From Bacillus sp. ISL-7 (GTDB taxonomy: Bacteria; Bacillota; Bacilli; Bacillales_B; DSM-18226), in contig NZ_JAGGQW010000087.1 of the NCBI RefSeq assembly GCF_018613065.1, forward strand, positions 1 to 49,371: a DNA stretch of 49,371 bases, read 5' to 3'. The notes beneath the pieces were generated by a model. It was not told the DNA's origin, did not search any database, and saw only the letters and a list, made by a program, of their open reading frames with translations. Within the stretch, counting starts at the first letter, position 1, and the number at the start of each line of letters is the position of its first letter. This document shows positions 8,210 to 16,586 of the stretch, in pieces. Position numbers and translations under genes: made by a program.

Positions 8210-8226
8210 TTAATACCAGATACTAA
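8210..8226. promoter_or_regulatory. FapR-like imperfect palindrome
   Basis: TTAATACCAGATACTAA resembles the TTAGTACCT...TACTAA palindromes bound by the malonyl-CoA-responsive regulator FapR. Outer half-sites TTA.TA and TA.TAA are symmetric. The match is imperfect and the assignment is tentative, although the gene downstream is a lipid-metabolism enzyme. Confidence 0.3.
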
Positions 8227-8301
8227 TATCTTTGGGTATTTCTTACAGGCAGAGTTCCATAGGGAACCCACTAATACTATCAAGATTGGAGTTTGATTAA
8301 A

Positions 8302-9864
8302 GTGGAATTGAAATCATTTATCGCACCAGAACACTTTAATTTAGCAAGTGAAATCTCAAAGCATGCCTCAGATAAAATTGCCTTGAGATGGGAAAATGAA
8401 CTTGGGGAAACAAAAACGATCTCTTATGCTCAGTTAATCACGAAAGCAAATAAACTTGCCAATGGGTTAACTAAATTAGGATTAGAGAAAGGTGATCGGG
8501 TTGTCGTAATGACCACTCGTCTCATTGAATCTTATGTCATCTACTTAGCATGTTTAAAGGCAGGGCTTGTCATTAGTCCTACTTCAGAATTGCTTCGGGC
8601 AAAGGATTTAGTTTATCGCTTAAATCATTCTGAAGCTAAAGCCGTCATTTCATATTTTGATTTGGTAAAAGAATTTGAAAATATTAACGAGGAAACACCG
8701 TTTTTACGATTTAAAATCGCGTTCGGTCAAGAAGTACCCAATTGGCTCTCGTTAGAAGCGTTAATCGAAGAGGAATCAGAAACCTTTATCGATGTAGAAA
8801 CACTGAGTGAGGATTATGCTTTTTTAGCTTATACATCTGGGACAACCGGGCAGCCAAAAGGGGTTGTCCATAGCCATGGCTGGGGATATGCTCATTTAAG
8901 AATTGCCGCTTCAAAATGGCTGAATATTAGTGAAGAGGATCTTGTTTGGGCTACAGCTTCCCCAGGGTGGCAAAAATGGGTCTGGAGTCCATTTTTATCG
9001 ATATTGGGTTCAGGGGCAACAGGTTTTATCTATCATGGCAGGTTCAAGCCTCATAAATATTTACGGCTTCTTCAAAATAACAAAGTAAATGTTTTATGCT
9101 GCACACCTACTGAATATCGGATGATGGCTAAATTAGATGACCTTTCAAACTTCGATCTATCGCCTTTACATACTGCTGTTTCCGCAGGAGAGGCACTTAA
9201 TCGTGAAGTCATCGATGTGTTTAAAAATCAATTTAACATCCTGATTCGGGATGGGTACGGTCAGACGGAAAGTACGTTACTGATTGCCAATTTAAATGTA
9301 GACGAGAAAAAATTAGGCTCAATGGGGCAGCCGCTGTTATCAGAATTTATTGAAGTGGTTGATGAAAATGGCCAACCTGCTCCTGTAAAGGAAGTTGGGA
9401 CGATTGCGATTAGAAGCGATTTCCCAGCATTATTTAAACAGTATTATAAAAATCCCGAGACAACGGCGGCTTCCTATAATAATCAATACTTTTTAACGGG
9501 TGACCGGGCATTTAAAGACGAGGATAACTATTATTGGTTCCAAGGAAGAAAAGATGATGTAATCATCAGCTCTGGCTATACGATTGGTCCTTTTGAAGTG
9601 GAAGATGCTTTAATGAAACATAAATCGGTGAAAGAGTGCGCGGTAGTCGCTTTACCGGACCCGATCAGAGGAAACATTGTCAAAGCATTTGTTGTTGTAA
9701 AAGAAGGGATTTCCGGTACAGTGGAGCTAACCAAGGAACTGCAGGGATTTGTAAAAAAATTAACGGCGCCATATAAATATCCACGAGTGATTGAATATAT
9801 CGAGGCACTCCCTAAAACAGATTCAGGAAAAATTCGCCGGATCGAACTTCGAATGCAGCGATAA
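8302..9864 (+). CDS. Acyl-CoA synthetase (AMP-forming), medium-chain type
   Basis: A cytoplasmic ANL-superfamily ligase (520 aa) that activates a carboxylic acid to acyl-CoA through an acyl-adenylate. It has the P-loop YTSGTTGQPKG (about residue 174), the acid-binding region ATASPGWQKWVW, the DGYGQTES motif, the hinge TGDRAFKDEDNYYWFQGRKDD, and the C-terminal catalytic lysine in TDSGKIRR. The pattern resembles medium-chain or branched-chain acyl-CoA synthetases (Acs/MbcS/YtcI group). The GTG at 8302 is preferred because GGAG lies 10 bases before it; the TTG at 8293 is only one base from that site. A FapR-like site lies upstream. It is a single-gene unit. Confidence 0.87.
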   Translation: MELKSFIAPEHFNLASEISKHASDKIALRWENELGETKTISYAQLITKANKLANGLTKLGLEKGDRVVVMTTRLIESYVIYLACLKAGLVISPTSELLRAKDLVYRLNHSEAKAVISYFDLVKEFENINEETPFLRFKIAFGQEVPNWLSLEALIEEESETFIDVETLSEDYAFLAYTSGTTGQPKGVVHSHGWGYAHLRIAASKWLNISEEDLVWATASPGWQKWVWSPFLSILGSGATGFIYHGRFKPHKYLRLLQNNKVNVLCCTPTEYRMMAKLDDLSNFDLSPLHTAVSAGEALNREVIDVFKNQFNILIRDGYGQTESTLLIANLNVDEKKLGSMGQPLLSEFIEVVDENGQPAPVKEVGTIAIRSDFPALFKQYYKNPETTAASYNNQYFLTGDRAFKDEDNYYWFQGRKDDVIISSGYTIGPFEVEDALMKHKSVKECAVVALPDPIRGNIVKAFVVVKEGISGTVELTKELQGFVKKLTAPYKYPRVIEYIEALPKTDSGKIRRIELRMQR

Positions 9865-10016
9865 TAGAAAAAAGGCTAATTTGCGATTCTGACAGCACTT
9901 GGCGAAAGTCACATTAAAACACTATACTCTCTTCCAATTCGTGGTATAATAATCTAAGTTCATTTTACAAATATTGTCGTTGAATTTCCAAAAATCCATT
10001 AAAGAAGTGTCGTGTA

Positions 10017-11411
10017 ATGAATAAATTAGAACTGAATATTAGGCATAGAACGGTATCTATATTAGATAAGTATTTTACTGGCGAATCGATAGATTACAAG
10101 AAAATATTTGCAATCATCTTGCCCCTTTTTGTAGACCAGGCCTTTTTAATCTTAATGAGTTTATTAAATACAGCGATGATCAGTTCTGCAGGAGTAGCTG
10201 CAGTCAGCGCGGTGAGTATGGTAGATTCATTGAATATTTTCTTGGCCAATGTATTTATTGCTGTGGCAACAGGTGGTACCGTTATTGTGGCCCAATATAA
10301 AGGCAGCGGTAACTCAGCGATGGTGTCTAAAACAGCGACCCAAGCGATATCTGCCTGTACCATATTTTCAGTCCTAATCAGCGCTCTTGTAATTATTTTT
10401 CATACACCGATCCTAAACATGTTATTTGGTAAAGCGGATGCAGACGTGTTTCAAAACGCAAGAATTTATCTCATCGGCAGCTGTCTTTCATATCCGTTAA
10501 TCGCGATCTTTCAAGCGGTGACGGGGGCCTTAAGAGGTGTCGGAGAGACAAAACCTTGCTTAAATTTATCATTAACCATGAATTTAATGAATACGATTCT
10601 AAATGTTATGCTTATTACGATTTTTAAAATGGGTGTGGAAGGACTCGTGATTTCAACTATTCTAGCACGAGTTTTGGGAATGGTTGCTTCATTAATTTAT
10701 GTCTTAAAATATAATGAGACGATCCGTTTTCGGATAAAAAGCGCTTTCCGAATAGATATGTCTATTCTCAAGAAAGTGATGTTTATTGGTCTTCCGTTTG
10801 CTGCAGAACAGATATTTTTCAATGGTGGAAAACTGTTAACGCAAACGTTTATTGTTCAATTAGGCACCCTTTCAATGACGGTATATGCTATCGGTAATGC
10901 CATTGCTTTGTTATATCAAATCGGACCAAATGCACTCGGCATTGCAATTGTTACGATTGTTGGGCAGTGTGTTGGACGAAGGAATATAGAGGACGCTAGG
11001 AAATTCATTTATTCTTTGATTGGACTTTCCTCCATCTTCTTTGTTGTTGCAGATCTTATATTATTGCCATTGTTTCCGTTATTGATAAAATTGTTCAACC
11101 CACCTGATGAAATTGTTCCAATCATATTTACACTTATCCTGATATCTGCCATTGCCCAGCCAATCTTGTGGTCACCAAGTTTTATTATGCCATCAGCCCT
11201 ACGAGCAGCTGGCGATTCGAACTTTACTTCGATTGCTTCTTTGCTGTCGATGTGGTTATTACGGGTAGTCCTCGGTTATATTTTAGGTATTACCTTAGGT
11301 TTTGGGATTATCGGTGTATGGGTAGCGATGATTGTAGAATGGGGTGCACGTGGAATCATCTTTGGATGGCGATTCAAAGGGAAAAAGTGGTACGCGCATA
11401 AACTTGTATAA
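10017..11411 (+). CDS. MATE family multidrug/Na+ antiporter
   Basis: A 464-residue, 12-helix inner-membrane exporter of the MATE (NorM/DinF) superfamily, which extrudes cationic drugs or metabolites using Na+ or H+. The two-fold repeat is visible: an N-terminal half with PLFVDQAFLILMSLLNTAMIS and GGTVIVAQYKG, and a C-terminal half with LPFAAEQIFFNGGK and ALGIAIVTIVGQCVG. The ATG at 10017 has only a weak ribosome site (AAAGAAG), and the first 35 residues are polar. Substrate is unknown. A good terminator follows. Confidence 0.88.
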   Translation: MNKLELNIRHRTVSILDKYFTGESIDYKKIFAIILPLFVDQAFLILMSLLNTAMISSAGVAAVSAVSMVDSLNIFLANVFIAVATGGTVIVAQYKGSGNSAMVSKTATQAISACTIFSVLISALVIIFHTPILNMLFGKADADVFQNARIYLIGSCLSYPLIAIFQAVTGALRGVGETKPCLNLSLTMNLMNTILNVMLITIFKMGVEGLVISTILARVLGMVASLIYVLKYNETIRFRIKSAFRIDMSILKKVMFIGLPFAAEQIFFNGGKLLTQTFIVQLGTLSMTVYAIGNAIALLYQIGPNALGIAIVTIVGQCVGRRNIEDARKFIYSLIGLSSIFFVVADLILLPLFPLLIKLFNPPDEIVPIIFTLILISAIAQPILWSPSFIMPSALRAAGDSNFTSIASLLSMWLLRVVLGYILGITLGFGIIGVWVAMIVEWGARGIIFGWRFKGKKWYAHKLV

Positions 11412-11424
11412 TAAATTCAGATAG

Positions 11425-11457
11425 AACCTCCTCAACATGCATTTGAGGAGGTTTTTT
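11425..11457 (+). terminator. Rho-independent terminator after MATE gene
   Basis: Perfect 11-bp stem AACCTCCTCAA / TTGAGGAGGTT with a 7-nt loop and a T run. Confidence 0.85.
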
Positions 11458-11496
11458 CATATAATCATCATAGATAATGTTTGAAGGAGGATCATC

Positions 11497-12417
11497 TTGG
11501 ATCAACAAGGAGTCATTTCAATAGGAGAAGCATTTGTAGATTTTATTTCAATTGACCGAACCAATACCGAATATAAACAACTATTAGGCGGCGCTACTGT
11601 TAACGTGGCCGTCGGTACAAGGCGACTCGGTATCCAAGCATATTATTTATGTAAACTTGGAACCGATGAAATTAGTCAATTTGTAGAACAAGAATTTAGG
11701 AAAGAAAATATCAATACGTCATTTTCTGTCCACTCACCGAGTAAAAAGATTTGCGGTGTCTATGTTCATATTAATGCAAGCGGTGAGCGGTATTTCCACA
11801 TTTACGTCAACGACACTCCAGATGAAGTATTAACTGAAGACGAATTAAGAAGTGGAGTTTTTGAACAGGCGAAGATCTTTTATTTTGGATCAGGAACTCT
11901 CTTTCATGAAAAAGCAAAAAAGACAACAGAAGCTGCGCTAAAATATGCCAAAGATTTCAGCAATATGATTGCTTTTGACGCTAATCTTCGTCTAAAGCGC
12001 TGGGTAAATGAGCAGCATTGTCGTCAAACAGTTTCTTCTTTCCTTAAATATGCACATCTAGTGAAGCTGGCGGAAGATGAGTTGAACTTTTTAACAGAAA
12101 CAAATTCAATAGAGGATGGATTAGAAAAAATATCTAAATGGAAGATTCCCTATCTGTTTATAACGATGGGGAGCAAAGGCGCCTGTGCTGTGATAAATGG
12201 GAACAAAGTTTTCGTTCCTGCTCCAGCGGTAAATGCCATTGATACAACCGGTGCAGGTGATGCATTTATGTCAGCGCTATTGTATTGTTTTCACGAAAAA
12301 GGTATGCCGGTTAAACTATCTCAAATAAAAGAGTACCTTCAATTTGCAAATAGAATAGGAGCTGCAGCGACAACAGAAGTCGGCTCCCTATCTGCTAACT
12401 TTAACAATAAAATCTGA
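11497..12417 (+). CDS. PfkB-family carbohydrate kinase (fructokinase-like)
   Basis: A cytoplasmic ribokinase-fold sugar kinase of 306 residues. The N-terminal substrate segment is LGGATVNVAVGTRRLG (about 29-45). The C-terminal signature DTTGAGDAF (about 250) holds the catalytic Asp and anion hole. The ASGERYFHIY and FDANLRLKRW segments are those of fructokinase or 2-keto-3-deoxygluconate kinase-like members. The TTG start is supported by GAAGGAGG 8 bases upstream. No sugar transporter or hydrolase is adjacent, so the substrate is unknown. Confidence 0.85.
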   Translation: MDQQGVISIGEAFVDFISIDRTNTEYKQLLGGATVNVAVGTRRLGIQAYYLCKLGTDEISQFVEQEFRKENINTSFSVHSPSKKICGVYVHINASGERYFHIYVNDTPDEVLTEDELRSGVFEQAKIFYFGSGTLFHEKAKKTTEAALKYAKDFSNMIAFDANLRLKRWVNEQHCRQTVSSFLKYAHLVKLAEDELNFLTETNSIEDGLEKISKWKIPYLFITMGSKGACAVINGNKVFVPAPAVNAIDTTGAGDAFMSALLYCFHEKGMPVKLSQIKEYLQFANRIGAAATTEVGSLSANFNNKI

Positions 12418-12458
12418 AGTGTACGATCAAGTTGAAGGTAACAAAACGCCATTAGTTG

Positions 12459-12491
12459 CTGAGTCCGATATTGATATGGACTCAGGTTTTT
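12459..12491 (+). terminator. Rho-independent terminator after PfkB kinase gene
   Basis: Stem CTGAGTCC / GGACTCAG (12459-12466 with 12478-12485) followed by GTTTTTATTAT. Confidence 0.75.
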
Positions 12492-12552
12492 ATTATATAT
12501 TAAATGTTATTGTTGATTTTTTTATGGAGATAAAATGGTAATAATTGGTTCG

Positions 12553-12862
12553 TTGGCTACGAAAATCTGATAAAAAGTGGAGAAAATGAATCCAACGAGG
12601 CCTATTGGCTGCAAAAATCTGATAAAAAGTGGAAAAGATGAATCCAATGAGGCTTATTGGCTACAAAATCTAATAAAAAGTGGAGAAAATGAATCCAACG
12701 AGGCCTATTGGCTGCAAAAATCTGATAAAAAGTGGAAAAGATGAATCCAATGAGGCTTATTGGCTACAAAAATCTAATAAAAAGTGAAGAAAATGAATCC
12801 AATGAGGCCTATTGGATACAATAATTTGATAAAAACTCCAAAAATGATTCCAAGAACATTTA
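12553..12862 (+). repeat. Six tandem copies of a 52-bp unit
   Basis: Units start at 12553, 12605, 12657, 12708, 12760 and 12812; they are 51-52 bp long. Each begins TTGGCTACAAAAATCTGATA with variations and ends in GAATCCAAYGAGGCYTA. Units 1-4 alternate between two subtypes (GGAGAAAATG and GGAAAAGATG), so the higher-order period is about 103 bp. The last unit is degenerate. Every unit junction makes a short inverted repeat (CCAAT...ATTGG). The unit length is not a multiple of three, and no frame stays open. There are no spacers, so this is not a CRISPR array. Confidence 0.9.
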
Positions 12863-12962
12863 TTGTCAACTTCTAATCTGAAAAAATACCATAAGGAGAG
12901 GAGCTAGCCTAGTGGGGGAATTATTTTTATGAAAAAATATGAATTTGGGAGGTAGTTTATAT

Positions 12963-13049
12963 AGGACTTGGTGGGATTTAAACCCACAAAACACATTGCA
13001 ACCTTTGTGTAAGGGCTGCAAGTTGCTCTATTCATTGAGCTACAAGTCC
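12963..13049 (-). ncRNA. tRNA-like RNA gene (tRNA-Other type candidate)
   Basis: On the minus strand this 87-nt segment folds as a near-tRNA. The acceptor stem is GGACTTG / CAAGTCC, followed by TA and a D-stem GCTC / GAGC. The T-arm is GTGGG-TTTAAAT-CCCAC. The D-loop AATGAATA lacks the GG pair, the T-loop has T where C56 is expected, no CCA is encoded, and 36 nt replace the normal anticodon arm plus variable loop. Those 36 nt form a long hairpin, TTGCAGCC with GGTTGCAA, extended by TT/AA around an ACACA loop. No standard anticodon can be placed. It resembles in kind the tRNA-like small RNA known as tRNA-Other in Bacillus cereus. A degenerate tRNA pseudogene is the alternative. Confidence 0.6.
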
Positions 13050-13153
13050 TATCTATAATATGTACCAAAAAGAAGTTATTATTCCTTAGTTATAACAAAA
13101 TTTTTTAGTAAACTATGCTAGTGTTGCGCAGTTAGCAATTTTCAAAATAATGA

Positions 13154-13182
13154 TTAACTATTAACTCCATCTAATGTATAAT
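13154..13182 (+). promoter_or_regulatory. Probable sigma-A promoter of purU
   Basis: TTAACT at 13154-13159, a 17-bp spacer and a perfect TATAAT at 13177-13182, 30 bp before the purU start codon. No purine or THF riboswitch motif was seen in the short leader. Confidence 0.5.
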
Positions 13183-13211
13183 ATTTTCAACAATGATAGA
13201 GAGGAATTACC

Positions 13212-14111
13212 ATGAACTCATATATAAAAGAACAAATTGAAGTGTTTCAAGAAAAAAATCAGAATCGTGGATGCCTTTTAGTTAGCTGCCCAGATCAACC
13301 TGGCATAGTTGCGGCGATATCAAAGTTTTTGTTTTCCTATAATGCAAATATTATTGAATCCAGTCAGTATTCCACCAATCCAGAGGGTGGCACCTTTTTC
13401 ATTCGGATTGAATTTGAATGCCCGGGACTAAAGAATAAAGCAAAGGACATGGAGACTCAGTTTGCTGAAATCGTTAAGGAGTTTTCGATGGAATGGAGTT
13501 TTACGCATGTTTATCATGTGAAAAAAGCGGCAATCTTTGTATCAAAAGAACTTCATTGTTTGCTCGAGCTTTTGTGGGAATGGCAAAGTGGAGACCTAAT
13601 GGCTGACATAGCCCTTGTTATCAGTAATCATGAAACAGCAAGAGAGGTTGTCGAAGGACTAAACATCCCGTTTTATTACGTTCCAGCCAATAAAGATATT
13701 CGTGGACAAGCCGAAGCAACGCAACTTAAGCTACTAAAAGAGTATGACATTGATTTTGTGGTATTGGCCCGATATATGCAAATCTTGTCACCGAAATTTG
13801 TCGAAGAAAATCCCAACAAAATTATTAATATTCACCACTCCTTTTTACCAGCCTTTGTGGGTGCAAGACCCTATGAACGAGCTTTTGACCGCGGTGTAAA
13901 ATTAATCGGTGCTACTTCTCATTATGTGACCAATGACCTGGATGAGGGACCTATTATCGAACAGGATATCAGTCGGGTCGATCATCATGACAATGTGGAC
14001 AGTCTTAAGAAAATTGGCCGTAGAATTGAAAGAAGCGTATTGGCTCGAGCGGTAAAATGGCATATTGAAGACCGTATTATCGTTCATCAAAATAAAACCA
14101 TTGTTTTCTAG
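13212..14111 (+). CDS. purU: Formyltetrahydrofolate deformylase PurU
   Basis: A cytoplasmic enzyme that hydrolyses 10-formyl-THF to THF and formate, balancing one-carbon pools. The 299 residues comprise an N-terminal ACT domain (about 18-95, CPDQPGIVAAISKF) and a formyl-transferase-type domain with VLARYMQILSPKF, the catalytic triad region NIHHSFLPAFVGARPY and the Asp in DEGPIIEQD. Length and domain order match PurU. The ATG has AGAGAGGAAT upstream. Single gene with its own promoter and terminator. Confidence 0.95.
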   Translation: MNSYIKEQIEVFQEKNQNRGCLLVSCPDQPGIVAAISKFLFSYNANIIESSQYSTNPEGGTFFIRIEFECPGLKNKAKDMETQFAEIVKEFSMEWSFTHVYHVKKAAIFVSKELHCLLELLWEWQSGDLMADIALVISNHETAREVVEGLNIPFYYVPANKDIRGQAEATQLKLLKEYDIDFVVLARYMQILSPKFVEENPNKIINIHHSFLPAFVGARPYERAFDRGVKLIGATSHYVTNDLDEGPIIEQDISRVDHHDNVDSLKKIGRRIERSVLARAVKWHIEDRIIVHQNKTIVF

Positions 14112-14112
14112 T

Positions 14113-14137
14113 AAATCCCTTTAATAGGGATTTTTTT
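14113..14137 (+). terminator. Rho-independent terminator of purU
   Basis: Stem AAATCCCT / AGGGATTT with a 5-nt loop and T run, two bases after the purU stop. Confidence 0.85.
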
Positions 14138-14269
14138 CTGTCCAATCATTAGATTGGGCTATTTATGTGAGATTTTTAAAAATGGTTAAATCCATTTTTT
14201 TCAATCAAAAACTAGGACTATTGGAAAGCATCGTGAATATATATTTATAAACCTAGGGGGATGTGGAAT

Positions 14270-14476
14270 ATGGATAATCAAATTAAGATTAACGATAATG
14301 GTCCACTAGCTGTAAGTGGGGATTTTCAAATCATGGATGCAGAAGGAAATGAATATCCGAAGAAGGCAAAAGTTTATCTTTGCCGTTGTGGACTTTCCAA
14401 CAAAAAGCCGTTTTGTGATGGATCACATAAGAAAGGCGGATTTGAAAGCAGTCCAAGAGTGACTGGCGGAAATTAA
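14270..14476 (+). CDS. CDGSH-type iron-sulfur protein (68 aa)
   Basis: A small soluble protein with one CDGSH zinc-finger/iron-sulfur motif. CRCGLSNKKPFCDGSH near residue 44 supplies the Cys3-His ligands of a redox-labile [2Fe-2S] cluster. Bacterial single-domain members are thought to act in electron transfer or iron-sulfur handling; the partner is not visible here. The ATG at 14270 is chosen over the in-frame ATG at 14261 because the TAGGGGG ribosome site ends one base before the latter. It is flanked by unrelated genes and followed by a terminator. Confidence 0.9.
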   Translation: MDNQIKINDNGPLAVSGDFQIMDAEGNEYPKKAKVYLCRCGLSNKKPFCDGSHKKGGFESSPRVTGGN

Positions 14477-14533
14477 TGTTGTCAGGCACTACTCTTTCCC
14501 GGGCTTTGTAGCACTATTGGATTTTGTAGGGTG

Positions 14534-14571
14534 CAGCCAGGATGGGCGAACACATCTTGGCTGTTTTTATT
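14534..14571 (+). terminator. Rho-independent terminator after CDGSH gene
   Basis: 11-bp stem CAGCCAGGATG / CATCTTGGCTG with one G-U pair, an 8-nt loop and a T-rich tail. Confidence 0.8.
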
Positions 14572-14762
14572 TTATCAAAAAGCAGCGTAAAACCCCTAGC
14601 TTTAGATATGGAGAATATAAGCTGTATTTATATTCCAAAACTGTTTATTGCGGACATGGTGAATAGCTGATAATATATTATCAGGTATGTGTCACCATGA
14701 AGTATGTACGCCAAAGGAATTCAACTTAATAACTAAGTGTATTATGAGAGGCGGTAAATAAA

Positions 14763-15185
14763 ATGACAACAGGTAATAATGAGAAAATAACGGTAAAAGC
14801 AACAGTTCATGCACCCGTAGAAAAAGTGTGGGAATATTGGACAGAGCCGAATCATATAACGAAATGGAACAATGCTTCAGATGACTGGCACACGCCAATT
14901 GCTGAAAATGATTTAACGGTTGGCGGTAAATTTCTCACAAGAATGGAAGCAAAAGATGGCAGTTTTGGCTTTGATTTTGGTGGGATTTATGATGAAGTGA
15001 AATTAAATGAGGCTATTTCTTATACCATGGGGGATGGAAGAAAAGTTGATATTACTTTTAAAGGTCATGGAAATGAAACCCAGGTAATCGAAACTTTTGA
15101 TGCAGAAACCACCAATTCAATTGAGATGCAACAAGCAGGATGGCAGGCCATTTTAGATAATTTTAAAAAATATAGCGAGCAATAA
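14763..15185 (+). CDS. SRPBCC (AHSA1/START-like) family protein
   Basis: A 140-residue cytoplasmic helix-grip protein of the AHSA1 group. It has the opening segment ATVHAPVEKVWEYWTEPNHITKWNNA, a central FDFGGIYDEV strand and the C-terminal helix MQQAGWQAILDNFKKY. Such proteins bind hydrophobic ligands or act as chaperone-like factors; the ligand is unknown. The ATG follows GAGAGGCGG at good spacing. Single gene with a terminator 76 bp after the stop. Confidence 0.87.
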   Translation: MTTGNNEKITVKATVHAPVEKVWEYWTEPNHITKWNNASDDWHTPIAENDLTVGGKFLTRMEAKDGSFGFDFGGIYDEVKLNEAISYTMGDGRKVDITFKGHGNETQVIETFDAETTNSIEMQQAGWQAILDNFKKYSEQ

Positions 15186-15261
15186 TCAAATCGAAAAGAT
15201 TGTTTTCAAGTGAATCGGATAGGGGTTCTAAAAGATCACAGCATTCATACGTCGAATAAAG

Positions 15262-15298
15262 GGAGAGAATCAGTTTAAGGCTGATTTTCTCCTTTTTT
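15262..15298 (+). terminator. Rho-independent terminator after SRPBCC gene
   Basis: 12-bp stem GGAGAGAATCAG / CTGATTTTCTCC (one G-U pair) followed by six T. Confidence 0.8.
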
Positions 15299-15470
15299 AT
15301 TTTAGGCTTGTTGTTCTTATGGACATACGATATCCTTATGGAGTTTTATCTAAGGAAAAGCTATTTTTTTGCGAATAAATCTAAAACTTGGTTAAAACGA
15401 ATGGTAAACCGTGTCCATGACCTTCTTCTAGTTGAGTTCAGACGCTTAAAAGCTTCATTAGTAATCTTAT

Positions 15471-15612
15471 GAAGGACAAATCTCTGGTTCCTGTGGCGCC
15501 TTTTGTCCATCATACGGCTTATGAAAGACAAATCTCTTGCTCCTGAGGAGAGTTTTGTCCTTCATACCACTAATAAAGGACATTTCCCTTGCTCTTTCTC
15601 TGTTCTCTATGG
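15471..15612 (+). repeat. Two full and one degenerate copy of another 52-bp tandem unit
   Basis: Units at 15471-15522 and 15523-15574 are exactly 52 bp and share GAARGACAAATCTCTKGYTCCTG, a TTTTGTCC segment and CATAC. A third, shortened copy starts at 15575. Each full unit carries an inverted pair GGACAAA / TTTTGTCC (GACAAA in unit 2). The unit differs in sequence from the 12553 array but has the same length. The rest of the 438-bp gap 15186-15623 holds only the SRPBCC terminator and AT-rich spacer. Confidence 0.8.
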
Positions 15613-15623
15613 TACCAGCTTTT

Positions 15624-16334
15624 TCAACAATGTCGGGCACCACTTTCAATAAGTCGATAACTCCTAAATTCTAGTTTCTTTGTGGTTTCCAGTTGGATTA
15701 ATTCTCCATGTTCCAATTGAATCCTCTTTGAAAATAATGGTCCATCATATACAAAGGTATGATATTCACCGGATTCTCCCATCGGACAAATAGTAGTCTG
15801 TTGAACATCCTGTAGGAACGATTCATCTATGATTCTACCAAGCCACGTGTCATCTAATACATCTTCCCGTACGCGGATCACGATTGCTTCATAACCAGAA
15901 TGGACAAACCTATCCAATGATTGTAAAGAAGCTTCCTTTTTCATCCATAGTGGATACAGGGCATCGACATCTGCAGCGATAGCGACTTTTTCTCCCCATT
16001 CCCTGTGTTCATCTAAATATAGATCCCCGTAAGCTATTCCCGTTACATTATATTGATTTTTTAAGGAAAGCACTTCTTCGACAAATTGACTTGTATAGTT
16101 TTCGTATGTACATTCGATAAAATGAACAGTTAGGTTTAAAGCTTCACCTTGTAGTTTTATCATTTCTGTTCGCTCTCCATGGCCAAATGTTCGCCCAAGT
16201 TCTTTGGGAACAGTTGTAACTAAGCAAACAACCTCAAATCCCTGCGAAATTAGAGTATCCAAGGCCATGCAACAATCCTTTCCGCCACTCCAAGATAAAG
16301 CGATTTGTTTTTTCAAAATTCCCCATCTCCCCAT
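15624..16334 (-). CDS. Dph6-like PP-loop ATPase (diphthine-ammonia ligase family fold)
   Basis: An adenine-nucleotide alpha-hydrolase protein of about 230-236 residues. The PP-loop is SWSGGKDCCMAL near the N-terminus, and the family segments YGDLYLDEHREWGE and the C-terminal GESGEYHTFVYDGPLF match the DUF71/Dph6 group. In archaea and eukaryotes the group amidates diphthine on EF2. Bacteria lack diphthamide, so the bacterial substrate is unknown and the common label should not be taken literally. The ATG at 16334 and a TTG at 16316 are both possible starts; the GGGAG at 16325-16330 suits the TTG better. Divergent from the sigma-54 regulator. Confidence 0.8.
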   Translation of the reverse strand: MGRWGILKKQIALSWSGGKDCCMALDTLISQGFEVVCLVTTVPKELGRTFGHGERTEMIKLQGEALNLTVHFIECTYENYTSQFVEEVLSLKNQYNVTGIAYGDLYLDEHREWGEKVAIAADVDALYPLWMKKEASLQSLDRFVHSGYEAIVIRVREDVLDDTWLGRIIDESFLQDVQQTTICPMGESGEYHTFVYDGPLFSKRIQLEHGELIQLETTKKLEFRSYRLIESGARHC

Positions 16335-16586
16335 TAATCACATTTTCATTGTTTGTAATAATGATATTTTATCATAAAGATAAACATACTGTTTTCGGTA
16401 ATGGACATCCAAGGTAAAAGATTGTGTGATACTTGTTTGCATTATACAATTTTAAATAATTTATTCAAAAAAGTATAAAAATTGTCAATCATCTGATATA
16501 ACTGAACTATCAAGAAATTTTACTGGTTTATTATTCATAAATGAATAATTTTTAATTGATTGGAATTCGAGAAGGGAGGGTTATTT

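Larger units (their letters stand above)
12418..13211. other. Repeat-rich 794-bp intergenic region
   Basis: Between the PfkB kinase and purU lie, in order, a terminator, the 52-bp tandem repeat array, about 100 bp of AT-rich spacer, the minus-strand tRNA-like gene, and the purU promoter region. The spacer contains a ribosome-site-like GGGGG before an 8-codon frame at about 12930; this is not credible as a gene. No protein-coding gene was found. Confidence 0.75.

Noticed and set aside
12553..12862. Possible CRISPR array
   Set aside because: The units are contiguous with no unique spacers, and no cas genes are in the window.
13080..13211. Possible THF or purine riboswitch before purU
   Set aside because: The predicted leader is only about 25 nt and no conserved riboswitch core was found.
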